Positions 40,014-48,550 of a stretch of 64,000 nt of DNA are shown piece by piece; the first letter of the stretch is position 1; the number at the start of each line of letters is the position of its first letter. This DNA comes from Candidatus Oscillibacter excrementigallinarum (GTDB lineage: Bacteria; Bacillota; Clostridia; Oscillospirales; Oscillospiraceae): NCBI GenBank assembly GCA_019118245.1, contig DWZJ01000005.1, positions 1-64,000 on the forward strand, in the 5' to 3' direction. Position numbers and translations under genes: made by a program. The notes below the pieces were generated by a model that was not told where the DNA came from, ran no database searches, and saw only the letters and a program-made list of their open reading frames with translations.

Positions 40014-42499
40014 AGTTTCCTCATGTGGGCGCCGGCGGATTTCAGCATCAGCTTCTTCTTGCCCACGTTGTCAAAGGCCACTTCCACCAGGGCGTCGCCG
40101 CCCATGGGCCGGACGGAGAGCACCATGCCCTTTCCGAAGGCGGTGTGCTCCACCATGTCTCCCTGCTGCAGCTGCAGCAGAGCCGCCGCAGGGGCCGCAT
40201 TTTTCCGCAGGGACTGCAGCGGCCGCTGGGGCGCCTGGGCCGGGGCCCGGTAGCTGTGGACGCCGCCGCTGCTCCAGGAGCCGCCGGTGCGGGCGGGGGC
40301 GCTGCCCCAGCCGTCCTCGTACCGGTCGCCGCCGAAGGTGCTGTCATGCTCCATGCCGCCGAACCGGGGCTCCGGCTTGCTCTCCCAGCGCATGTTCTCC
40401 TCCGGGATCTCGTCCAGGAACCGGGAGGCCCGGTTGCTGCTGGTGCGGCCGTACAGCATCCGCTGGTGGGCGTTGGTGAGAGTCAGCTTCTCCTTGGCAC
40501 GGGTCATGGCCACGTAGCACAGTCGCCGCTCCTCCTCCAGCTCCTCCTGGTCGTACTGGGCGGAGGAGCCGGGGAAGATGCCCTCCTCCATGCCCACCAC
40601 ATACACCACCGGGAACTCCAGTCCCTTGGCGGAGTGGATGGTCATCATGGTGACGCAGTCGTCGCCGTTCTCCATGCTGTCCAGGTCCGTGTACAGGGCG
40701 ATCTCGTTCAGGAAGCCGGAGAGGGTGGCGTCCTCGGGCTGCTGCTCCAGGAAGCCCAGAATGTTGGATTTCAGCTCCTGCACGTTCTCGATGCGGCCCC
40801 GGCTCTCCATGTCGTTCTTCTCCTCCAGAGCCCGCACATAGCCGGTCTGGTCGCAGACGGCGTCGTAGAACTCCGGCAGGGCCAGCTCCGTGCCCGCCCG
40901 CCGCAGGCCGTCGATCAGGTCCGCGAATTTCAGCAGCTTGGAGGCGGCGGCTTTCAGCTCCGGGAACAGGTCCGCGTTGCGGATGATCTCGTAGAGGGAC
41001 GCCCCCTGGCTCTCCGCCAGCGCCGCCACCTTGTCCAGGGTGGTGGCGCCGATGCCCCGGGGCGGGTTGTTGATGATCCGCCGCAGCCGCAGGTCGTCCA
41101 GGGGATTGTTCAGCACGCACAGGTAGGCCAGCATATCCTTGACCTCCGCCCGGTCGAAGAACTTCATGCCCCCCACCACTTTATAGGGGATGCCGTTGCG
41201 CTTCATGGCGTATTCCAGCGCGTTGGACTGGGCGTTCATCCGGTACAGCACCGCTGTGTCCCGGAAGTGCCGGCCCCGGTTCACCCCCATCAGGATGTCC
41301 CCGGCCACATAGTTGGCCTCGTCGCTCTCGTTGAAGGTGGTCTTGACAGTGACCACGTCGCCGCCGCCGTTGTCGGTCCACAACGTCTTGCCCTTGCGGC
41401 CCTGGTTGTGCTTGATGACGGCGTTGGCCGCGTCCAGGATGTTCTGGGTGGAGCGGTAGTTCTGCTCCAGCCGGATGGTCCGGGCGGTGGGGTACTGCTG
41501 CTCGAAGTTCAGGATGTTCTCGATGTTGGCGCCCCGGAACCGATAGATGGACTGGTCGTCGTCGCCCACCACGCAGAGGTTCTTATACCCCCCTGCCAGC
41601 AGAGACGTCAGCAGATACTGCAGGTGGTTGGTGTCCTGGTACTCGTCCACCAGCACATAGCGGAACTTGTGCTGGTAGTAGCCCAGCACCTCCGGCTCCT
41701 GCCGGAGCAGCGTCACCGCGTGGTAGATGATGTCATCAAAGTCCAATGCGTTGGCGGTGCGAAGCCGCTTCTCATAGGCGGCGTAGATCTTGGCGTAGTC
41801 CTTCATCCGCCAGTCGTTGGCGGCCTCCGCCCGCCTGGCGAAGTCCTCGATGGACTCGTATTGGTCCTTGGAGTGGCTGATGGCTGCCAGGACGCTCCGG
41901 GGCGGATAGGTCTTTTCGTCCAGGTTCTTCTCCTTCAAAACGTCCTTGATGACCCGCTTGGAGTCGTCGGTGTCGTAGATGGTGAAGTCCTTGTCGAAGC
42001 CCAGCCGGTCGATGTCCCGCCGCAGGATGCGGACGCAGGCGGAGTGGAAGGTGGAGGCCCAAATGTCGTTGGCGTCCGGACCCAGCCGGGCGGCCAGCCG
42101 GTCTTTCAGTTCCCCCGCCGCCTTGTTGGTGAAGGTGATGGCGATGATCTCCCAGGGCCGGGGCACGTCCACGGCGCAGAGGCGCCGGGCCCGGCGGACG
42201 TCCTCCTCCGCGGGCCGGGCGGGGAATCGCTCCAGAAACCGCAGGTCCTCCTCCGTGGCCCAGTCGGGCACCTCCTCCGAGTCGCTGCCCCGGCCGTAGG
42301 TCAAAAGGTTATAGACCCGCTGGATCAGCACCGTGGTCTTGCCGCTGCCGGCACCTGCCAGCAGGAGGAGTGGGCCCTCCGTGGCCATGGCTGCCTGACG
42401 CTGCATGGGGTTCAGCCGCTGGAGGTCCTGGGCGATGACCGCCCGCCGGGCGGCGATGTAGCGTTGCTTGAAGTCTTCCATATGTTCCCCGTTCTCCAT
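40010..42499 (-). CDS. pcrA: UvrD/PcrA-type ATP-dependent DNA helicase
   Basis: GAGSGKTTVLIQRV, AITFTNKAAGELKDR, LVDEYQDTN, MTIHSAKGLEFPVVYVVGMEEGIFP. Confidence 0.95.
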   Translation of the reverse strand: MENGEHMEDFKQRYIAARRAVIAQDLQRLNPMQRQAAMATEGPLLLLAGAGSGKTTVLIQRVYNLLTYGRGSDSEEVPDWATEEDLRFLERFPARPAEEDVRRARRLCAVDVPRPWEIIAITFTNKAAGELKDRLAARLGPDANDIWASTFHSACVRILRRDIDRLGFDKDFTIYDTDDSKRVIKDVLKEKNLDEKTYPPRSVLAAISHSKDQYESIEDFARRAEAANDWRMKDYAKIYAAYEKRLRTANALDFDDIIYHAVTLLRQEPEVLGYYQHKFRYVLVDEYQDTNHLQYLLTSLLAGGYKNLCVVGDDDQSIYRFRGANIENILNFEQQYPTARTIRLEQNYRSTQNILDAANAVIKHNQGRKGKTLWTDNGGGDVVTVKTTFNESDEANYVAGDILMGVNRGRHFRDTAVLYRMNAQSNALEYAMKRNGIPYKVVGGMKFFDRAEVKDMLAYLCVLNNPLDDLRLRRIINNPPRGIGATTLDKVAALAESQGASLYEIIRNADLFPELKAAASKLLKFADLIDGLRRAGTELALPEFYDAVCDQTGYVRALEEKNDMESRGRIENVQELKSNILGFLEQQPEDATLSGFLNEIALYTDLDSMENGDDCVTMMTIHSAKGLEFPVVYVVGMEEGIFPGSSAQYDQEELEEERRLCYVAMTRAKEKLTLTNAHQRMLYGRTSSNRASRFLDEIPEENMRWESKPEPRFGGMEHDSTFGGDRYEDGWGSAPARTGGSWSSGGVHSYRAPAQAPQRPLQSLRKNAAPAAALLQLQQGDMVEHTAFGKGMVLSVRPMGGDALVEVAFDNVGKKKLMLKSAGAHMRKL

Positions 42500-42605
42500 C
42501 CGTCTTAAAAGTCTCGGCCCCTATTTTACGGCAAAATCCCCCGCCGGTCAAGGCGCGTTTCGGGAAAGGAAAGGCGCCCCCTGATGGGGACGCCTTCCGC
42601 GCACC

Positions 42606-43724
42606 TTACTGGGCCAGGAACACCAGGTTCCGGTCCGTGATGAAATTGGGGACGCTGTACACCACGCAGATCTCGTCGATGTCGTTCTCCGCCGCGTACT
42701 GGGCAGGGGACATCCGGTAGTACCGCAGGTCCAGCAGGTGGACCTCCTCGAAGCTCTGGGCCAGGAAGGGCGCCAGGGAATCGGAGTAGGAGTCCCGGAT
42801 CAGCAGGAGCTTTCCCCCGTCCCGGGCGTTCTCGTTCCGGATGACGCACAGGGGCTGGTTGCCCCCCAGGAAAGAGGAATACTTGTCCTTCTGGGTCAAG
42901 TAGCTCCGGTCGTACAGCATGCCGGGCTCCGGGGCGCCGGTGCGCCAGGAGGTGACCGTCAGGCCGTCCTCCTCCACCCAGAACTCCATGGTGTCCGGCA
43001 TCAGCCAGTGGATGCCGGACTGGGAGTACAGGGTCCCGTTGAAGTCCGTGCTGGCCGTTTCCGGTGTAAAGTCCTCTGCCTTGAGGGGGTCTCTACCCAA
43101 GGCTTCCAGCAGGGCGTTGGCCCCATAGAAGGCCCCCAGGGAAGTCCAGTGGTGGTCCGTCCGGTAGAAGATGGGCTCACCGGCGTGGGCCGTCAGGGCG
43201 GAAGAAAAGTCAATCTGGGGCAGGCCCGTGTCCGCCGCCTGGGCGAGATAGGCGTTCTGGTCCCAGGATTCGGCGCCCTCCGGCAGCTTGTCCCGCCACA
43301 CCTCCGCCGCCGAGGGGATGAGACCCAGGTACACCGGGATGTCCGTGCCATCTGCCAGCCGGACCACAAAGGAGAGGTTCGTCTCCTCCAGGCCGTCGGT
43401 GGGAGCGTCCACCTTGGAGATCAGCGTCTCCCCGTCACAGAGATAGATGTTGTTGAACAGCCGCTTGCCGATGAGCTGCTCCATCCGGGCCTTCAATCCC
43501 GTCCATTGGTCCCGCAGGGGGAACTGGTCCTGGACGTAGGACTCCACGTCCTCCATGTAGCTGCCGTCCAGCACGCCGGACAGCGTCAGCGCGGGCCGCT
43601 GCTGGAGGGTGCGGTTCTCCACGTCGGACCGCTCCCGGTCCGGCAGCAGGAACTGCCACACCATCAGGCCCCCCAGGAAGAGGCAGAACAGGGCTGTGAG
43701 AAATCGTGCGTAACCTTTTGACAT
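42606..43724 (-). CDS. DHHW family protein (AlgX/AlgJ-like)
   Basis: FYRTDHHWTSLGAFYGANALLEALG...LLLIRDSYSDSLAPFLAQSFEEVHLLDLRYY. Confidence 0.9.
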   Translation of the reverse strand: MSKGYARFLTALFCLFLGGLMVWQFLLPDRERSDVENRTLQQRPALTLSGVLDGSYMEDVESYVQDQFPLRDQWTGLKARMEQLIGKRLFNNIYLCDGETLISKVDAPTDGLEETNLSFVVRLADGTDIPVYLGLIPSAAEVWRDKLPEGAESWDQNAYLAQAADTGLPQIDFSSALTAHAGEPIFYRTDHHWTSLGAFYGANALLEALGRDPLKAEDFTPETASTDFNGTLYSQSGIHWLMPDTMEFWVEEDGLTVTSWRTGAPEPGMLYDRSYLTQKDKYSSFLGGNQPLCVIRNENARDGGKLLLIRDSYSDSLAPFLAQSFEEVHLLDLRYYRMSPAQYAAENDIDEICVVYSVPNFITDRNLVFLAQ

Positions 43725-43739
43725 ACGATCTGCCTCCTC

Positions 43740-45167
43740 TCAGAACCGGAAATACAGGAAGGGGTTGTAGCTGCCGTCCACCAGATAGGCGGTGCACACC
43801 ACCAGGGACAGCATCATCAAGATCGGGGCGGCCAGCTGTTCCGCCCGCCGGGGCAGCTTCGCCCACAGCCGCTGGCCCAGGGCCGTGGAAGCCAGCATCA
43901 GGGCGATCAGCGTCACGGCGTAGCTCCGGAGCCGGAAGCCGTCGGCGGCGCTCCACAGGGGGGCGTTTCCGAAGCAGGCGGCCAGATAGTCCCCGCACAC
44001 CGACAAATCCACCATGGCGAAGAGGCCCCAGCCCACGAACACCACGATCAGGGTGTAGACGTGCTTGATCGCCTTCGGGGTCTTTTCCAGCACGCCCCGG
44101 AGGACGTACCGCTCCAGGATCAGCCAGGCAGCGAAGTACAGCCCCCACAGGACGAAGTTCCAGCTGGCCCCGTGCCAGAAGCCGGTGCAGAACCAGACGA
44201 TGATGAGATTCCGGATGGTCCTGGCGGTGCCGCCCCGGTTGCCTCCCAGGGGGATATACAGGTAGTCCCGGAACCAGGAGGTCAGGGACATGTGCCACCG
44301 CCGCCAGAAGGTGCCCACCGAGTCGGCGCAGTATGGGTGGTCGAAGTTCTCGTTAAAGTGGAAGCCGAAGATGCGCCCCAGGCCGATGGCCATGTCGGAG
44401 TAGCCGGAGAAATCGAAGTAGATCTGGAAGCCGTAGGCGGTGAGGCCCAGCCAGCCCCCGAGGACCGTCAGCGTCCCCGCCCCCTGGGCCGCCAGGCACT
44501 CGTCCCACAGCGCCCCGATGGAGTTGGCCAGCAGGACCTTTTTGGCAAGGCCCACGCAGAACCGCCGGGCGCCCAGGGCGAAGTTCTCCGACGAGTGGAT
44601 CCGGTGCACCAGGTCCGCCGCCACCGTCTTGTACTGGACGATGGGGCCGGCGATCAGCTGGGGGAACATGGTGACGAAGGTTCCGAACTCCACCATGTTC
44701 CGCTGCACCGGCGCGTCCTTCCGGTACACGTCGATGGTGTAGCTCATGGTCTGGAAGGTGTAGAAGGAGATGCCGATGGGCAGCGGCACCCCCCACAGGG
44801 GGATGGTGACCCCCAGCAGCTCCACGCTCCGGGGGATCAGAATGCCCGTCAGGGCGTACAGGTTCTCGGCGAAGAAGGTGCCGTACTTGAAGAAGAACAG
44901 CAGCGCCAGGTTGAAGATCACCGACTGGGCCACGAACCACCGGGCCTTTTTGTCGTCGCTGCGGTGCTTCTCCACCAGCAGGCCGTGGGTGTAGTCGATG
45001 ATGATGGAGACGAACATGATGACGATGTACACCGGTTCGCCCCAGCCATAGAACAGCAAACTCACCAGCAGCAGGACGAAGTTCCGCCACTTCAGGGGGG
45101 ACAGGAAGTACACCAGCAGCGTCAGGGGCAGGTAGAGGAATAAAAAAGTCAGACTGCTGAAAACCAA
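43740..45167 (-). CDS. MBOAT family O-acyltransferase
   Basis: GISFYTFQTMSYTIDVYRKDAPVQRN...FWRRWHMSLTSWFRDYLYIPLGGNRGG...WFCTGFWHGASWNFVLWG. Confidence 0.97.
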   Translation of the reverse strand: MVFSSLTFLFLYLPLTLLVYFLSPLKWRNFVLLLVSLLFYGWGEPVYIVIMFVSIIIDYTHGLLVEKHRSDDKKARWFVAQSVIFNLALLFFFKYGTFFAENLYALTGILIPRSVELLGVTIPLWGVPLPIGISFYTFQTMSYTIDVYRKDAPVQRNMVEFGTFVTMFPQLIAGPIVQYKTVAADLVHRIHSSENFALGARRFCVGLAKKVLLANSIGALWDECLAAQGAGTLTVLGGWLGLTAYGFQIYFDFSGYSDMAIGLGRIFGFHFNENFDHPYCADSVGTFWRRWHMSLTSWFRDYLYIPLGGNRGGTARTIRNLIIVWFCTGFWHGASWNFVLWGLYFAAWLILERYVLRGVLEKTPKAIKHVYTLIVVFVGWGLFAMVDLSVCGDYLAACFGNAPLWSAADGFRLRSYAVTLIALMLASTALGQRLWAKLPRRAEQLAAPILMMLSLVVCTAYLVDGSYNPFLYFRF

Positions 45168-45249
45168 GGGCCTCTCTCCTTAAATAAAACGAACTCTCAG
45201 CAAAGGGGGGACAGCCGCGGAAACGCTGCGGCCGTCCCCCGCGTCCATC

Positions 45250-45759
45250 TCACTGGAACTGCTGCTGGAACTGCTCAACGATCTCCGCCTGATTCTGGGC
45301 GCAGGCCACCATGGCCACGTAGGCCCCTTCCTGGATCACCTGGGCGTTGGACCAGGTCTCCATGGACTCCGGGTACCAGGCGCCGCCCTCTGCCTGGGCG
45401 TCCACCCGGTCCTGGAGGATGGAGGCGGCGGTGGCTGCGTCCTCCTCGCTGCCGCACTGGACCAGCACGATCTCATTCACCACGGCGCTCATCATGGGGG
45501 CCTTGGCGATCAGCTGCTCCGTGGCCACGTCCGCCAGGCCGGGGTAATAGCTCTCCAGCAGGTCGCCCTCCACATTCATCATCAGGATGTCATTTTCACC
45601 GCTGGAGGCGGTGTCCTCTGTCCAGCCGTAGGTCTCCGCCAGGGTATTGTAAAAGGCGGTCAGGTCCACGTCATTCTGGGCGGCCGTCTCTCCGCCGCAG
45701 GCGGTCAGCAGGCTCATGGTCATGATGGCGGCCAGCGCCAGGGTCAACAGTTTTTTCAT
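45250..45759 (-). CDS. DUF4358 domain-containing lipoprotein
   Basis: MKKLLTLALAAIMTMSLLTACGG lipobox; downstream of MBOAT/DHHW. Confidence 0.8.
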   Translation of the reverse strand: MKKLLTLALAAIMTMSLLTACGGETAAQNDVDLTAFYNTLAETYGWTEDTASSGENDILMMNVEGDLLESYYPGLADVATEQLIAKAPMMSAVVNEIVLVQCGSEEDAATAASILQDRVDAQAEGGAWYPESMETWSNAQVIQEGAYVAMVACAQNQAEIVEQFQQQFQ

Positions 45760-45944
45760 GGTGATTGGTTTCCTTTCAAAAGTTCTCGGGGAGTACAGAC
45801 GGACCCCAGGTCCGAAAAGTTCCCGCTTCCCGCCAGTATTTCCAATTTTTTTCGTTTTAACAGCCCTTCCCTGTCCCGCCCTTGCATTTCCCCGCCGGAG
45901 GCGGTATCATGGCTCTATCATCTTGAAAAAGGCGGGAGAGCACA

Positions 45945-46967
45945 ATGTACAGTTTCCGGAACGATTACAGCGAGGGGGCCCACCCCCAGGTCATCCAGGC
46001 CCTGGCGGACACCAACGGCGTCCAGACGGTGGGCTATGGCACGGACCCCTACTGCGCCACCGCGGCGGACACCATCCGCCGTCTCTGCGCCGCGCCGGAC
46101 GCCGCCGTCCACTTCCTGGTGGGCGGCACCCAGGTGAATTTGGTGACCATCGACGCGTTTTTACAGTCCTACGAGGCGGTGATCGCCGCCCAGACCGGCC
46201 ACGTCAGTACCCACGAGACCGGGGCCATCGAGGCCACCGGCCACAAGGTCTGCACGGTGGAGGGCCCCGACGGAAAGCTGACCCCGGCGCTGGTGGAGTC
46301 CGTCCTGGCCCAGCACAACGGCACGGAGCACATGGTGCTGCCCCGGCTGGTGTACATCTCCGACACCACGGAGATCGGCACCATCTACACCAAAGCGGAG
46401 CTGACCGCCCTGCGGCAGTGCTGCCAGGCCCACGGCCTGTTCCTCTACCTGGACGGCGCCCGGCTGGGCTCCGCCCTCACCGCCCCCGGCAATGACCTGT
46501 CTCTGCCGGATCTGGCGGCCCTGACGGACGGTTTCACCATCGGCGGCACCAAGAACGGTGCCCTGTTCGGGGAGGCGCTGGTGCTCACCCACCCCCTGCC
46601 CCACTTCCGCTGGCACATGAAGCAGCGGGGCGCCGTGCTGGCCAAGGGGCGTCTGCTGGGCATCCAGTTCCAGACTCTGCTGGAGGACGGTCTCTACTTC
46701 GACCTGGCCCGCCACGCCAACCGGCTGGCCCTCCGCCTGCGGGACGGCATCGCCGCCCTGGGATATCCCTTCCCGGTGGAGTCCCCCTCCAACCAGCAGT
46801 TCCCGGTGCTGCCAAACGGGACCGTGGCCAAGCTCCAGGAGCTGGGCTATGAATTCGAGATCGACCACCCGGTGGACAATGGCCACACCTGCATCCGCCT
46901 GGTGACCAGCTGGGCCACGCCGGAGCGCGCCATGGAAGCCTTCCTCCGGGACCTGGCCGCGTGCTGA
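45945..46967 (+). CDS. threonine aldolase family / beta-eliminating lyase protein
   Basis: MYSFRNDYSEGAHPQVIQALADTN...GGTQVNLVTIDAF...LYLDGARLGSAL...TIGGTKNGALFGEALV. Confidence 0.92.
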   Translation: MYSFRNDYSEGAHPQVIQALADTNGVQTVGYGTDPYCATAADTIRRLCAAPDAAVHFLVGGTQVNLVTIDAFLQSYEAVIAAQTGHVSTHETGAIEATGHKVCTVEGPDGKLTPALVESVLAQHNGTEHMVLPRLVYISDTTEIGTIYTKAELTALRQCCQAHGLFLYLDGARLGSALTAPGNDLSLPDLAALTDGFTIGGTKNGALFGEALVLTHPLPHFRWHMKQRGAVLAKGRLLGIQFQTLLEDGLYFDLARHANRLALRLRDGIAALGYPFPVESPSNQQFPVLPNGTVAKLQELGYEFEIDHPVDNGHTCIRLVTSWATPERAMEAFLRDLAAC

Positions 46968-46977
46968 ATCGATCAAA

Positions 46978-47008
46978 AGGGACCGCCTGTCAGGCGGTCC
47001 CTTTTTGA
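46978..47008 (+). terminator. terminator
   Basis: aagggaccgcctgtcaggcggtccctttttg. Confidence 0.8.
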
Positions 47009-47054
47009 TAGCGTGCTTCCCTGTCCGCCGGCCCATGAGCCCGCTTTCTTTTAT

Positions 47055-47125
47055 CGTACTTTTGTTCGATTTTTGCTTGACAGAAACATTTGTTCGAGTT
47101 ACAATACGAATAGAACAAAAGTTCG
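47055..47125 (+). promoter_or_regulatory. SigA-type promoter with three LexA-like boxes
   Basis: Boxes CGTACttttGTTCG (47055-47068), GAAACatttGTTCG (47083-47096), AGAACaaaaGTTCG (47112-47125); -35 TTGACA 47077-47082, 17-bp spacer, -10 TACAAT 47100-47105. Confidence 0.8.
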
Positions 47126-47143
47126 AATAAGGAGGATATTTCC

Positions 47144-47272
47144 ATGAGCGGCTGGACTTTCTTTTTTATTCTGGTGGGCGTGGCCTTTCTGACCTCCCGG
47201 CTCTTCCGGATCATCGACGCCATCGAGCGCCCGGCCCGGCGCCACTCCCGGCGGCGGACCGCCCTCCGGTGA
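47144..47272 (+). CDS. 42-aa single-pass membrane peptide, putative SOS-induced (absent from the ORF track)
   Basis: MSGWTFFFILVGVAFLTSRLFRIIDAIERPARRHSRRRTALR; RBS aaggaggatatttcc; stop is 1 nt before the next ATG. Confidence 0.8.
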   Translation: MSGWTFFFILVGVAFLTSRLFRIIDAIERPARRHSRRRTALR

Positions 47273-47273
47273 G

Positions 47274-48539
47274 ATGGACGTCCTGGAAAAGCTCACCATC
47301 CTGACGGACGCGGCCAAGTACGACGCGGCCTGCACCTCCAGCGGCGGGGACCGGAAGGCCAAGGCGGGATCCATCGGCAACACCTCCACCTCCATCGCCG
47401 GGTGCTGCCACTCCTTCTCCGCCGACGGCCGGTGCGTCACGCTGCTGAAGGTGCTGCTGACCAACCGGTGCGTGTACGACTGCAAATACTGCGTCAACCG
47501 CCGCAGCAACGAGACGAGGCGGGCCATGTTCACCCCGGAGGAGCTGGCGGACCTGACCATCCAGTTCTACCGCCGGAACTACATCGAGGGGCTGTTCCTC
47601 TCCTCCGGCGTATACCGCTCCCCGGACTACACCACGGAGCTGATGATCCGGTCCCTGCGGATCCTGCGGGAGCAGTACCGCTTCAACGGCTACATCCACG
47701 CCAAGGCCATCCCCGGCACATCGCCGGAGCTGGTGGAGCAGCTGGGGTTCCTGGCGGACCGGCTCAGCGTCAACATCGAGCTGCCGTCTGAGGCGGGCCT
47801 CCGGGCCCTGGCCCCGGACAAGACGAAACAGGCCATCCTGGCCCCCATGGGGCAGATCCGGGTGCGGGGCCAGCAGAGCCGGGAGGAGCTGGTGAAGTAC
47901 CGCCATGCCCCCAGGTTCGCCCCCGCCGGCCAGAGCACCCAGCTGATCGTGGGCGCCACGGCGGACACGGACTTTCACATCCTGCGGCTGACCCAGGGAC
48001 TGTACGACCGCTACCGGCTCAAACGGGTGTTCTACTCCGCCTATGTGCCGGTGGTGGAGAATCCCCTGCTGCCGTCGAAGGACACCAAGCCGCCTCTGCT
48101 GCGGGAGCACCGGCTGTACCAGGCGGACTGGCTGCTGCGGTTTTACGGCTTCCGGGCGGAGGAGCTGCTGGACGCGGACCATCCGGACTTCGATGCCCGG
48201 GTGGACCCCAAGTGCAGCTGGGCCCTCCAGCACCTGGACTTCTTCCCGGTGGAGGTGAACCGGGCGGACTACGAGGCCCTGCTGCGGATCCCCGGCGTGG
48301 GGGTGGTCTCCGCCAAGCGCATCCTGGTGTCCCGCCGGACCCGGAAGCTGCGGATCGAGGACCTGCCCAAGCTGGGGGTGGTGATGAAGCGGGCCCAGTA
48401 TTTTCTCACGGCCTCCGGCCGCATGGCGGAGGGCCTGCGGTTCACGCCGGACAGCCTGCTGCGGAACCTGATCGCGGCAGAGCGGCCCTCCCTGCCCCAG
48501 CCGGAGCTGGAGCAGCTGTCCCTGTTCGCCCCTGTGTGA
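47274..48539 (+). CDS. putative DNA modification/repair radical SAM protein with helix-hairpin-helix
   Basis: CVYDCKYC (CX3CX2C) radical SAM motif; RIPGVGVVSAKRILVSRR HhH; TIGR03916-like architecture. Confidence 0.92.
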   Translation: MDVLEKLTILTDAAKYDAACTSSGGDRKAKAGSIGNTSTSIAGCCHSFSADGRCVTLLKVLLTNRCVYDCKYCVNRRSNETRRAMFTPEELADLTIQFYRRNYIEGLFLSSGVYRSPDYTTELMIRSLRILREQYRFNGYIHAKAIPGTSPELVEQLGFLADRLSVNIELPSEAGLRALAPDKTKQAILAPMGQIRVRGQQSREELVKYRHAPRFAPAGQSTQLIVGATADTDFHILRLTQGLYDRYRLKRVFYSAYVPVVENPLLPSKDTKPPLLREHRLYQADWLLRFYGFRAEELLDADHPDFDARVDPKCSWALQHLDFFPVEVNRADYEALLRIPGVGVVSAKRILVSRRTRKLRIEDLPKLGVVMKRAQYFLTASGRMAEGLRFTPDSLLRNLIAAERPSLPQPELEQLSLFAPV

Positions 48540-48550
48540 GGGAGGTCCCC

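Noticed and set aside
39485-42508. 1007-aa plus-strand ORF
   Set aside because: Antisense to pcrA and the nucleotidyltransferase; artefact of codon composition.
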